A stretch of 64,000 nucleotides of DNA, taken from positions 434,001 through 498,000 of the forward strand of contig JAESUZ010005173.1 in NCBI GenBank assembly GCA_017311185.1. The letters run 5' to 3'. The translations under genes were made by a program, and so were the position numbers. Origin of the DNA: Proteles cristata cristata. Lineage: Eukaryota > Chordata > Mammalia > Carnivora > Hyaenidae. This document shows positions 47,866-59,310 of the stretch, piece after piece (the stretch's first letter is position 1; each line of letters starts with the position of its first letter). The notes beneath the pieces were generated by a model that was not told where the DNA came from, did no database searches, and saw nothing but the letters and a program-made list of their open reading frames with translations.

Positions 47866-48650
47866 CCCTGTTGGTTGTTACAGTTCCCTTGTAGACTCTG
47901 GGTCTAACGTTCTGTCTTGTCCAGCAAGAGAGCAGATGCAGGATTAAATTGCAAGATATGGTTAATGTCCAGGAGAAGACAAGACCCCCTAAATAGCGTC
48001 CTTGCTCTATATTTACTAAGATCAAAAGGCTTACAAATATGATGGGCATGAACAAAGAGACAATGAATTGGTGAACATTAACTGATGGGCATGAGGGAAA
48101 GGGGGTTTTGAAGATATACAGCGTTACAGGTTTAGGTCAATATAAAACAAAACCCTGGCTCCAAGCAGATGGTTGTTAATGGCAGACATGAGGCTTTATA
48201 TCTGTTTATCTTTGTTAGCCTAGGGGATAAGACAGATAGAGCATGCAACCTCAGGGTCAACAAGGCACCTTTCATTTGCTAATTAGCTCCCCTCTGGCCT
48301 ATAGCCCTATATACCCAGTTACCTAATTTGGTCCTTCCTTCCTGTGAAAGTAGCTTTCTGCTATAGTACTAAAATGGGGGGGAGGGGTGTTTGCCCTGAC
48401 TACCTAATCTTGTTTATCTAATATACCTTTGTATTGGGGCCTTTGCCCCACCCTCTGAATCCTGGGGGCCTTGGCCCCACCCTCTCTGTACTGGGACCTT
48501 TGCCTTAACCTCCCTATACTTATATACCTAATCTTGTTTACCCAAACTTGGGTGTGAGCATCCTATAGCTTTGTAATTCTTTTTGCCTTGTTAATCCATC
48601 AATGCAGGATCAGGGAATTCCTAAACTTATTTCCCACAGTTCCTTTTGGT
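47866..48650 (-). mobile_element. LTR-like block, family unknown
   Basis: A roughly 780-bp block less AT-rich than its surroundings, with no coding frame, bounded by ACAGTTCC-type repeats (about 47879 and 48636). It has internal tandem repeats (48432-48525). Its general look is that of an endogenous retroviral LTR. The minus strand is a guess from remembered similarity. It lacks a clear TG...CA border and adjoining retroviral genes. Confidence 0.4.
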
Positions 48651-48904
48651 AAATACTGACTTTGTAAGTTACATAACTGAATACAGTGTTGCAATAATTT
48701 TTGTAAAGCAAATCATGATGCCAAATATTTACAGAATCAATTTAACAGGTTTTTGTTTGTTTTTTTTTTTTTAGAGAAGAAAATTGCAATTTGTTGAAAC
48801 CTCTAAAATTATACATAGTATATGACAGATGTATAGTTTTATTTTTGGGGGATTCTAATGTGTAAGAGTAATGGTTTAAGAAATTTAAATAATCATGTAT
48901 TTTA

Positions 48905-49107
48905 GGGGGCACCTGTGTGACTGAGTTGGTTAAGCTTCTGACTCTTGATTTAAGCTCAGAACATGATCTCACAGTCTGTGAGTTGGAACCCCATATCAGG
49001 CTTTGTGCTGACAGCGTGGAGCCTGCTTGGAATTCTCTCTCTCCCCTTCTCTCTGGCTCTCCCTCACTTACTCTCTCTCTGCCTCTAAACAAATAAACAT
49101 TAAAAAA
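48905..49107 (+). mobile_element. CAN-SINE, older variant
   Basis: Plus-strand SINE (GGGGGCACCTGTGTGACTGAG ... AACATTAAAAAA). Flanking AATCATGTATTTT (48891-48903) and AATCACATATTTT (49108-49120) are a duplication with two changes. Confidence 0.92.
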
Positions 49108-49249
49108 AATCACATATTTTGGTAAAAAAAATAGAAATAATTTTTATTATAATTTAGTGTAAATAATTTCAACAAACACAAATAAATATTAGATTGCTTC
49201 TGAAATAATTTATTAACACGTGGGATTTAGGAGCTGATGTTTAAAGGAA

Positions 49250-49470
49250 GGCAGTATAATATGGTGGTTAATAATTTCTGAGCTCAGAGGACTGTCTCTT
49301 GGCATTTATTTTTTTAATAGTGAGATCTTGTGCAAGTATTTCTCTAAGTTTTCTCATATATAAAACTGAGAAAGTAATCATCCACTGGAATGGTAGTGAG
49401 GCTCAAATTAAATACTCCAACTATAGCTCTGTGTCAGTGCCTGACACATATATCTAAATAAATAATAGAT
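49250..49470 (+). mobile_element. MIR SINE fossil
   Basis: MIR order: GGCAGTATAATATGGTGGTTAA, GTGAGATCTTGTGCAAGTA, AAGTTTTCTCATATATAAAACTGAGAAAGTAATCATCC, AGTGAGGCTCAAATTAA, CAGTGCCTGACACATA. Confidence 0.8.
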
Positions 49471-50270
49471 CTGTTTATATAATTAAACATAATACAAATA
49501 GTATTTGTATGCAACTCATTTTCTTAATTGCTATTCATAAGCATTTATAAGAAATGAAGAGTGTATAAATACACTTATATAAATATAATTATTACACTCT
49601 ATCTTCTAGCATTCTACTTTAAAAATTCATGTTAATCTCAAAAAACATTGAAATATATTATTCCATTTATAGAATTCTTAACAAAGTTTATGAAGGAACT
49701 AAATGAATCCCAAATTTCTTTGAAAGAAAATTTTGATTTTGCTTCATTATAACCAATATAAGACATTACTTAATAAGCATGCTTATTTCTGATGTGAAGA
49801 GATCTGATTCAACAAATTCCACTTTAAAATGGTTACATATATATCATAAATATTATATTTGTATTTATGTCTATATATCTCTCTGTGTATCTATATATGT
49901 CTACATTACTTTAGTATCTCCTTATTGTCTTGCTGAAATACTTTCTTATACAAAAAAGAAGTCTATTAACATAAAAACAAACAGATAGGATTTGAGCCCC
50001 CCAGTGGAGAGTAGAATTCATTTTATAATGCATGTTCATTGTGACCATATCTCTTTGCAGCTCTATTTTTCTTGTACCAGATTAAGTATTCTTTTATATC
50101 CATTACGAACACTTAAAAAATTTTAAATATAGATTAAATATTTAGTATGTGTATAGTTTTTATAATGTCAAATTTATTTTCTAGCCAATTTTCATAATAT
50201 CACTTGAATTGGAAGCCTCAACTCAACTCACCAAATTATTTCTCATACTGAGAATTGTTTTCATACTTCA
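49471..50270. other. Unique AT-rich DNA, nothing recognised
   Basis: No repeat or gene recognised. An irregular TA/TCTATATATC stretch is at about 49836-49905. Confidence 0.5.
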
Positions 50271-50280
50271 AGGTTTCATT

Positions 50281-50477
50281 TGATTCTTTTCAATATTATT
50301 TTTAGAGAGAGAGAGCATGAGCAGAGGAGAGGGGCAGAGGGAGAGAGAGAGAAATCCAAGCAGGCTCCACCCTCAGTGCTGAGCCAGATATGGGGTTCCA
50401 ACCCACAACTCCAGGATCATGACCTGAACCAAAATCAGGAATCACATATCCAACCAACTGAAACACCCAGACACCCC
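50281..50477 (-). mobile_element. CAN-SINE, diverged
   Basis: Minus-strand SINE (TTTTTAGAGAGAGAGAGCATGAGC ... AACACCCAGACACCCC). Left limit approximate; duplication not clear. Confidence 0.87.
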
Positions 50478-50676
50478 AAGAGTTTTATTAAGTTTATCAG
50501 TGAAGTTTGAAATTCTCTGTTACGCTACACACCCACAGTACAGAGATAAAAGTAATATTTGATACAATACTCCAAATAAAATTATTCTCAATTTTTTCCC
50601 ACCTTCACACCCTTAAAGACTTGGTTCTGTAGCAAACTAAGCCACTGAAATATAAATATACCAAATTCTTATTTTT

Positions 50677-50910
50677 TAAAAAAAATAAATGTTTATTTAT
50701 TATTTTGAAAGAGGGAGGGAGAGAGAAAGAGAGAGAGTGTGAACATGCATGGGAGAGGGGCAGAGAGAGAGGGAGACACAGAGTCTGAGGCAGGCTCCAA
50801 ACTCTAAGCTGTTAACACTGAGCCAGACCAGGGCTCAAACTCACAGACTGCAAGATCATGATCTGAGCCAAAGTCAGCCGATTAACCAACTGAGCCATCC
50901 AGGTGCTCCT
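50677..50910 (-). mobile_element. CAN-SINE
   Basis: Minus-strand SINE (AAAAAAAATAAATGTTTATTTATTATTTTGAAAGAG ... GCCATCCAGGTGCTCC). 200 bp from another minus-strand SINE. Confidence 0.9.
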
Positions 50911-52919
50911 AAAGATATCAAATTTGATACTGATTTGAATACCAAATTTTCTTTACTGGCTAAGGCTATAAGTCAGTTTTCAGCTCTGTTGATACGTATG
51001 AAGTTGCTTTGAATCTGTAGTTGGTCATTCTATTTAAAGTTTTGTGTTGTCTACATACTGACTTCTACATACAACCACTCCCCTCAAAGGTTGTTACTAT
51101 AAGTGATGTTATTTTGGTTAGCAATTTTTTTTTATCAGAATGATGAATCGACAGGAAATATTTTTATCTGCCTGACTCACTCTCAAAGATATCTGGAGGA
51201 TGTGTGCAATGACTATGCCAGAGCTAATCAAACTATCATATATACTGTTGCCTTTGCAGAGTGATGAAATGTTTCTCTTGGGAAAAATTATCTGTACCCA
51301 AAGTACCATGTGTTATGCAGCTGCAACTGGGTATGTTCAGTAACCAATAAAGTTCTATTGGATATAAAGACACCCATAAATGTATTTTATCAGAACAATC
51401 TGTAGTATCCCATTGCCAAGTTCACCAAAATCCACCATTTTTAAGATTTCATTCCCATTGTCTTTAAATGATTTAATCTTTGTATTCATTTGACATATTC
51501 AAAGAAGCATGTTAAGCTGTGATATACCAAGTAGGTGACATCAGTCTCTTTTCTAACTTGCCCAAGCAGCTATTTTAGCAACACATCATTTTGACTCATG
51601 GCCACAGAAAATGTACAAGATCAACTCAACAGCTTCATTTGCCTTATTGATATGATTTCTAGCATTTACTTTAGAACACCTTAAAATTAACCAGAATGGT
51701 AAGCAAAGCCTATAAACCATGAACTATATGATCATTGCAGTGAAGTACATATAAATTGAATCATCGGATTGTTCTAGGTCACTTCTTTTTAAAGAAAGAA
51801 TCCTTAGATAGAACTTAAAGATCAGCAGGAATCCAAATTTCTTCCTTAAGAGAAAATCTGTTGGGAGATTTCTTTCAATATCAGTCATTAGTATACACCT
51901 TGTCTGAGAGACAAAATTAAGTTTTATCTCTTATGCAGAGGTGATGGCATGAAAATAGCATGATTACATCCACTCTATAACTGACATCATTTGTGATCAC
52001 CTTATCCAATTGCTATGATTTATCTCTATCTGCATCAATTACCTATATAAATCATACCATCTTCCTCCATGTCCTTAACCATGGTTATCTATGGCTTTTT
52101 TTAGATCAGGAAATGTGGTATCATCAATAGCACTGTTAATAACAGCAAATCACTAATATTTCTACTTTGTTCCATCTGAGGCAGATGTCATAAACTATTA
52201 CAGGAAAGTAGTCATACAATATATAAAAACAAAGTAGGCAATTATTATAAAACGTACTAAAATCATAGTAATAGGTTAAAATTTCCAGTATGTTGTGCTC
52301 ATTAAAAGCATACATGTTAACTGAGAAATTAAACATGACTGAGTTTTTAAAAAATTTGTTTCTCTCTCTCTCCTCTTTACCAAATCTCTCTATTCATTTT
52401 GTTTATCCTTTTCTTTTGCATTTTCCCTCACTCTCACCTCCTCTTGTGTTCTATAACCTCCATCCCTCCATCTGTCTATTGATAAACTGAAAAGTTGAAG
52501 TCTAAATGTTAAAGTACTTGAAGCATAAATCAGGATTAAATAAAATTAAAACAAGTAGGCTCAATGTCACAACTTTTATATACCATAATTTTTTTCTGGA
52601 ATTGCCAGCAAATTCAAATGGTCAAGAGAAATTTTAATAGAAATGACACAAATGTATCATTATTTTATATAATTTGATTTAGTGTTTGAAAAATCAATCT
52701 ATAATCAGGTAAAAAATGCATTCAATAACAAGTGCATGTAGCATGTAGGATTTGTTGTTACAAAACTTACATACAAATAGTAATAGCTTTAATCTGCATC
52801 AACAATAATGGGTTCATATTATGACAAACTACAAATTGCTTGAACAAGAAAAATCTGTAAGTCTTTCTCACTGCACACACTAAAATTAACCAAATGATTG
52901 AATATTTCATTAATTTTAA
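50911..52919. other. Unassigned DNA
   Basis: No repeat family recognised. 51120-52130 is less AT-rich and more even in composition than its surroundings, and its minus strand ends in an A8 run (plus-strand T8 at about 51124-51131). That would fit a decayed processed retrocopy, but I cannot identify a parent gene. The rest shows nothing. Confidence 0.35.
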
Positions 52920-52934
52920 AAAGTAAAATTAGTG

Positions 52935-53354
52935 ATTGTTCAGGGCCATCTAAGGTGGATGTGTAGGAATATCTTAAACTTACCTCCTTTCATAAACACA
53001 CCAGATGTACAACTACATATGAAATAATTCCCTCTGAAAAAGAACAGAAAGCTGGCTGACCAGCTTTCTCCACAAGGGATAAAAAGGTCACACTGAAGTG
53101 CTTAACAAAGGCAAGGACAAGATCGCACCAAAACCCCACCCTGATACAGCAACACACAAGAGAGAGGGATCTCAAGAGCCCAGAGCTTCTTATGGAAGAG
53201 TGATCAGCCAATTGTATGCTGACAATGGTAATTAGACTTTGTGATGATTACTTGGCAAAGCATATAAATATTGAATTATTTTGTTGTACACCTGAAGATG
53301 ATATAATGCTATATACCAATTTTACTTAAACAAAAAAAATAACTTAAAATAAAT
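52935..53354 (+). mobile_element. Miniature LINE-1: 5'UTR-like piece joined to a 3' end
   Basis: 52940-53215 resembles the start of a carnivore L1 5'UTR: GCCATCTAAGGTGGATGTGTAGGA, TTACCTCCTTTCATAAACACACCAGA, CTCTGAAAAAGAACAGAAAGCTGGCTGA, CCCAGAGCTTCTT. 53225-53354 resembles an L1 3' terminus: AATATTGAATTATTTTGTTGTACACCTGAAGATGATATAATG and an A-rich tail. Both ORFs are absent. The whole unit is bracketed by a 15-bp duplication with one mismatch (AAAGTAAAATTAGTG at 52920-52934; AAAGTAAAAGTAGTG at 53355-53369), so it appears to have inserted as one short element. Confidence 0.62.
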
Positions 53355-53369
53355 AAAGTAAAAGTAGTG

Positions 53370-54635
53370 GTATAAATCACTAGAAAAGTTCCATAATTTT
53401 ATAGTGGAGAATTTCAGTTACAGGCAGTAAACAGAAGTGATTTTTCTATACCAAAATTATGGAAAAAATATGAGATTACATCTTCTTTTATATTTTGATA
53501 TTAGATAACGTTTAATTTAAAGTCAGGATCTGAAAGAACTGCACTTTACAACTTGTTCCTGCCTGTAAGTGAGGAGGCTGAAAAATTTTATTGTCACATT
53601 TATTAATATTGCCTCATTTATTTAGGCTGATTTATTATTTCCTTTAAAGAACTTATTTTGTTGTGATTCTGAGTCTTATCAATGTCATAGTTGTCAATCA
53701 CTCCATAACAGCCAGTTGTTATTTCATTTTGTTCAGTTAACTGGTTAATCCTGTAAATTTGGCCCATTACCAAAAAAAGTTAAAAAATGCTCATTTTAAT
53801 GACTACACAGTAACTATATTTTGACACCTTTGGTGATACATCAGAACTGGGTTTGACTGTGTTTTATGGTGCAGACCTCTTACACACGATTATTTTGGGG
53901 AGATGCTCTCCTGATTGCATTGATGATTTAAAATGTATAACATTCAAAATAACTAAAACATTTACAAAGGAAATATTTGGTAAAATAAATCTATGTAATT
54001 CATTGTAACTATTGTTCTGCTAATCTGAGAAGGTTTTCAAGTTTAAAAGGTCTTAAAATGACATAAGTAAGCTATGCCTGTTTTTTATTGATAGAAAATA
54101 CATTTTTCAGGATCTGAATTCCGCATAAATGGTAATCATGTACCTGATATATGGGTATGTAGCATGTCTTTGACAAGATATTCATTCCTATTTGAGCTTT
54201 CAATGATTAAGAATGGTGCAAGGAAAAAAAAAAGAAATGTGTCTTTAGCTAAGCTAAACGATTTTCAAAAATTCCAGTCAAAACATACACATGCAATCAG
54301 AAAATAATAAATATCGAATAATAGGTTTATATTTGTACAGGAACATGTGCTATATTTAGTTTTCAAATTTCCAGAAAAAAATATGACTGGGAAATGTTTT
54401 GAGACAATCTATTCTGATTTGCTGAATCTAACATTTTCCTTTTTGGTGACCTAAAATTTTATTATATTAGAAACCTTGGTTCTTTAATTTTGAATAACAT
54501 TTGACAAGAATAAAATAAAAATTTGATCCGTCTACTTTTTAAAAAGAATGCAGTCTTTTTTGTAGAGTAGATCTTGATGGGAAAATATATTACTTAATAT
54601 TTTGGGCTTATGTTTTTTGTTTATTTTGCTATACA
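53370..54635. other. Unique AT-rich DNA, nothing recognised
   Basis: No repeat or gene recognised. Confidence 0.5.
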
Positions 54636-55260
54636 TTTACTGAGCTATAACACATATTCATAAAAGTACAGAATTCACTAAATATCATCTGTAAGATAAT
54701 TTACACACCTGGGTAATCTGGACCCAGATTCATAAGTAGAATTGAATAATGATTCAGAGGCCCTCTAAAATATTTTTTCAGTTACTCTCCCCCACAACAA
54801 TAGTCACCATTTTTGATTTTTAACATTATTATGTTTGTTTGTTTGGAAAATTTATTTAAATATAATGATGCAGTATTTATTCTTTTGTGTCTGACCTCCT
54901 TCTCCATATTGTTTACCAGATTTATTTGTTGTTGTATATTGCAGTTTTCTATTGCCATTATTGTATAATATGTCATTTTATTAATATATTATAATATACT
55001 CTTTTTATTAACAAAGATTAAAAAAAATTTTTAACTGTGTTTATTTTTGAGAAAGAGACACATACCACAAATATGGGAGGGGCAGAAAGCAAAGGAGACA
55101 CAGAATCCAAAGCAGGTTTTGACAACTCGGAGCCTGACGTGGGTCTTGAACTCATAAGCTGTCAGATCATGACCTGAGCTGAAGTCAGAGGCTGTTTATT
55201 CTACTCTTGATGGGTATTAAGGTAGTTTTTAGTTTGGTGCATCAAGCAGATGAAGACTAA
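54636..55260 (-). mobile_element. LINE-1 3'UTR fragment, split by a SINE
   Basis: Antisense old L1 3' region: TTACTGAGCTATAACACATATTCATAAAAGTACAG, TGGGTAATCTGGACCCAGATTC, TCTTTTGTGTCTGACCTCC, and after the SINE TTTATTCTACTCTTGATGGGTATTAAGG. The SINE at 55022-55192 interrupts it. Confidence 0.65.
55022..55192 (-). mobile_element. CAN-SINE, head-truncated
   Basis: Minus-strand SINE from the T/A tail to GAGCTGAAGTCAGAGGCT. The last about 35 bp, normally ending CCACCCAGGCGCCCC, is missing. Confidence 0.85.
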
Positions 55261-56440
55261 AAGAGTCATATTTGCATAACATTACTAAGTCAAATGTCCT
55301 AGTTTATGCGGGGCGAGGCGTCTCAAACAAATGTCTATAGGATCTCAACTTATTAAAGCACACTAACCACATAACACCAGTAACACACCTGCAGTTAACC
55401 ACAGTTGCATATTTGGTTTATAGTAACAATAGAGAAAGGAAAGAAAGAGATCCATGGAATATCCCATGGGGGAGTCAATGAAGGGTACTTCTAAACCAAT
55501 AGAAGGCTGGACTTCACTTATATAATTTATCAGAATTCGTCAACCATCCAAATTATGGGAAAAGTCAGATCCTTTATTTTCAGAACCATAATTTTGTTAG
55601 GTATATCATGGCCTTGATATATATGTATATAAGTGCACTAATTTTGCACTTGAGCTTAGATAATCTTTTATGTTATGGTTTTGAATAGATTTATAGACTT
55701 TTTTTTGCAAGTAATAGTAGTATTGGGAAGCTATGATTTCTGTTTCAATTTTTAGTTCTTCTCTCAGAGCTTTCCTTGCTGCTAGTAGATCCATTTTTTA
55801 CTTTACTAATTTTTATGCTCCCAGAAGAGAAATGAAGCACGAGTTGGTAAGCTCTGTGTACTCAGTAATTTCCTGCCTCTAGAAAAATTTAATTTTTATT
55901 ATAAAAAATTCTTATTAAATCAAATGCTTCCATGCACATGAAATCGAATACACTTATACATTTGTGAGGAGAAAATCTATCCATTCAATTTAGAGAAAAT
56001 ATAGAAAGAAATAAAGACATAGAGAATATTACCATTTCAACTTTTTTTTCAAATAGTGTTCAAACAATTAGAAATGATTATTTTTAGGCCAACTAGTGTA
56101 TCAAAAAAGAAATTACTACCATTAAAAGATCATAGACTCCAAATGGAATGACTGTGGAGCAATTAAATATAGTACTTTTTGGGAACCTTCCATAGAGTTT
56201 CTGTTGGTTAATATGACAGAGACATGCTTTAAAAAAATTATTATCTCTAACATAAGCAAGATGCACAACTTGGTGGTCTTCACCAATGTTTGTACTTTCT
56301 GAAGGCCTTTCCTTTCTAAATTAATTGTAGAAGTGTGGCCAAATCTTTATGCTAATCTACATGGGAAAACTAATCACTTAAACTAGCAGAGGTGAAGAAA
56401 CAGCCTATTGTTAACAGTTCCAAGAGACTTTTAAGTATCG
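55261..56440. other. Unique DNA, nothing recognised
   Basis: No repeat or gene recognised. Confidence 0.5.
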
Positions 56441-56448
56441 CTACTCTT

Positions 56449-56673
56449 GGGGCACCTGGGTGGCTCAGTGAGTAGAGCATCCAAATTTTGATTTCAGCCC
56501 AGGTCATGATCTCATGGTTCATGGGATGGACCCCTGCACTGGGCTCTGTTCTCAGAGTGTAGAGCCTACTTAGGATTCTCTCTCTCTTTCTCTCTCTGCC
56601 CCTCGACCACTCATGCATGCACTCTCTTTCTCTCAAAATCAGTAAATAAACATAAATAAATAAATAAATAAAT
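56449..56673 (+). mobile_element. CAN-SINE, older variant
   Basis: Plus-strand SINE (TGGGGCACCTGGGTGGCTCAG ... (AAAT)n tail). The flanking CGCTACTCTT-like and GGCCACTGTT-like sequences are a weak duplication. Confidence 0.92.
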
Positions 56674-57212
56674 GGCCACTGTTATTCATTGTCACCACCA
56701 TGTTCTAAGCAACTGAAATTTTCTTTCAATCAGGTTTAGACAATGTCCACTAACTGATGTTTCTGATCTCACTCTTGTGCTCTTACAGACTATTCCTCAA
56801 ACAGCAGATTAAGACATTATCCTTTCTAATATCTTCCAATAACTTCTCATATCCCTCTGAGAAAAGAGAAACTACTTGTAATGATAAAAAAACAGCCCAA
56901 ATATATCCCATTAATAATCCTTAAAACTGCTAACTACAGTTTCAATTTTGAGTTGGAACTTTTGCATTTGCTATTCACTCTGCTTGGAATAATTCTACAA
57001 AAGAAGATGTCTACATCAGGCCTTTGTCTATATGTAGACTTCCTTGAGTATCTATTTAGAATTGTAACCATGATGGCAAAATATCTCAGCTGACGTTGAC
57101 TAGCTGACTAGCTTGTTAAATTTATAACAGTTAGTAATCGGTAGGTTTTAAAATATTGAATACAGCAGCAATGGCAATTTAAATCATCAAAAGATGCATA
57201 TCCAACAATGAC
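56674..57212. other. Unique DNA, nothing recognised
   Basis: No repeat or gene recognised. Confidence 0.45.
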
Positions 57213-57700
57213 AGAGGTTTGCTGGTATTTTATTGAGCAGTTTTGAATCTATTTTCATCAGAGATATTGGCCTGTAGCTCTCTTTCTCCCTCTTTTTCTC
57301 TTGTGGTGTCTATCTGCTTTTGGTATTTGGCTGATGCTGGCTTCATAAAATGAATTTGGAAGTTTTCCTTCCTCTTCTATTTTTTGTAATAGTTTGAGAA
57401 TAGGTATTAACTCTTCTTTAAATGTTTGATAGAATTTACCTGTTAAGTCATTTGTGGTCCTTAACTTTTTTGTTTGTTAAGAGTTTTTGGTTACTGATTC
57501 CATTTCATTGCTTGGCATCAGACTATTGAAATTTTCTATTTGTTAGGAGGTTTTGATTACTGATTCAGTTTCATTGCTTATAATCTGTCTGTTGAAGTTT
57601 TCTATTTCTTCTTGCTTCAGTTTTGGTAGGTTGTATATTTCTAGGAATTTATCCATGTGTCCTAGGTTGCCCAATTTGTTGTAATAAAATTTTTCATAAT
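57213..57700 (-). mobile_element. LINE-1 ORF2 fragment, inverted 5' part
   Basis: The minus strand reads ORF2 from a [16 protein letters not shown] block (57695) through MDKFLEIYNLPK to the RT entry (ILNKILAN-like, near 57215). It contains a 66-bp tandem duplication (57481-57612). It lies back-to-back with the plus-strand part at 57701, as expected for a 5' inversion. Decayed, with stops. Confidence 0.82.
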
Positions 57701-58471
57701 ATACTTCAACATAATAAATGCCTTATACGAAAAATGCACAGGGAACATCATACTCGATGGGGAAAAACTGAAAGCTTTTACTAAGCTCAGGAACAAGACA
57801 AGGATGGCAACTCTTTCATTTAACATAGTACTGTAAGTCCTACATACAGCAATCAGATAGGAAAAAGGAATAAAATTCAGGCAAATTGGTAAGAAAGAGG
57901 TAAAGCTTACACTATTTGAAGATGACATGCTACCATATATAGAAAACTTTAAACACCCCACCTAAAAGAACTACTAGAATTGATAAATAAATTCATTAAA
58001 GTCACAAGGTACAAAATCAGAGCAGAAATTGATTGCATTTAATACACTAATAAAACATCAGAAAAAGAAATTAAGAAAACAATCCTATTTAAAATGGCAT
58101 AAAAAATAATAAATACCTAAGAATAAGCTTAATCAAAGAGGTGAATGATCTACTATAAAACACTGATGAAATAAAGTGAAGATGACACAAAGAAATGCAA
58201 AGTTATTTCATGCCAATAGATTGGAAAAGCACATATTGTTAAAATATTTATATTATCCAAAGCAATCTCCAGATTTAATTTAATCCCTGTCAAAATACCA
58301 ACAGCATTTTTCACAAACCTAGAACAAACAATTCTAAAATGTGTGTGGAACCACAAAAGACCCCCAATAGCCAAAGCAATCTGAAAAAGGAAAATAAAAC
58401 TAGCTGCATCGCAATTCCAAACTTCAAGTTATATTACAAAGCTGTAATAATCAAATCAGCATGGCAACTGG

Positions 58472-58472
<1 letters not shown>

Positions 58473-58515
<43 letters not shown>
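58473..58515. repeat. (CA)n microsatellite inside L1
   Basis: About 21 CA units. They lie exactly where intact L1 ORF2 has the CA-rich CACAAAAACAGACACATA stretch (compare 45051-45069), so the repeat probably grew from L1 sequence. Confidence 0.95.
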
Positions 58516-58519
<4 letters not shown>

Positions 58520-59009
58520 CACACAGAAACACATAGAATGGAACAGAATAGAAAATCCATAAATAAACCCAATTAATGGATTTTCAAATAATCTTTGACA
58601 AAGGAAGGAAGAATATCTAAGGAAACAAGACAATCTCTTTAACAAATGATATTGAGAAAACTGGACAGCTACATGCAAAGGAATAAAACTGGACCACTTT
58701 CTTACATCATAAAAAAATAAAATCTCAAAATGTATACAAGACTTAAAAGCGAGACCCGAAACCATAAAAATCCTAGGAGTTGTGCAAGCAGCAATATCTC
58801 TGACATTGGCCATAACATTTTTCTAGATAGGTTCCTTGAGAAAAGAAAACAAAAGCAAAAATAAATTATTGGGACTACGTCACAATAAAAAGTTCTGCTC
58901 AGCTTGGGAAACAATTAGCAAAACTAAAAGGCTACCTACAGAATTGGGAGAAGATATTTGCACACATGATGGATGCTGAGGAATGTATGGAATGTTGAAT
59001 CACTATATT

Positions 59010-59223
59010 ATTTTTTATGTTTATTTATTTTTGAGGATGAGAGAGACAGAGCATGAGTAGGGGAGGGAAAGAGAGAGAGGGAGACACAGAATCAGAAGCA
59101 AGCTCCAGACTCTGACCTATCAGCACAGAGCCTGATGAGGGGCTCAAACTCACGAACCAAGAGATCATGCATGAGCTGAGGCAAAGTCGGCCACATAACC
59201 AACTGAACCACCCAGGCGCCCCT
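59010..59223 (-). mobile_element. CAN-SINE inserted in the L1 3' end
   Basis: Minus-strand SINE (ATTTTTTATGTTTATTTATTTTTGAG ... CCACCCAGGCGCCCC). 12-bp duplication with one change: AATCACTATATT (58998-59009) and AATCGCTATATT (59224-59235). Confidence 0.94.
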
Positions 59224-59310
59224 AATCGCTATATTGTATACCTGAAACTAATATAACATTGTGTGTTAGCTACATAAGAATTAAAATTTAAAACTTAATA
59301 TAAAAAATGA

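Larger units (their letters stand above)
57701..59310 (+). mobile_element. LINE-1 ORF2 fragment plus 3' end, sense part of an inverted insertion
   Basis: The plus strand reads ORF2 from [11 protein letters not shown] (YLNIIKA in intact copies) through ILDGEKL, an FEDD-like version of the FADD motif near 57918, to LPTELGEDIC-like residues near 58965. It then jumps straight to the L1 3' terminus (ATGCTGAGGAATGTATGG, GAATCACTATATT, and after the SINE GTATACCTGAAACTAATATAACATTG with an A-rich tail). The cysteine region and most of the 3'UTR are missing. A SINE interrupts it at 59010-59223. Confidence 0.82.
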
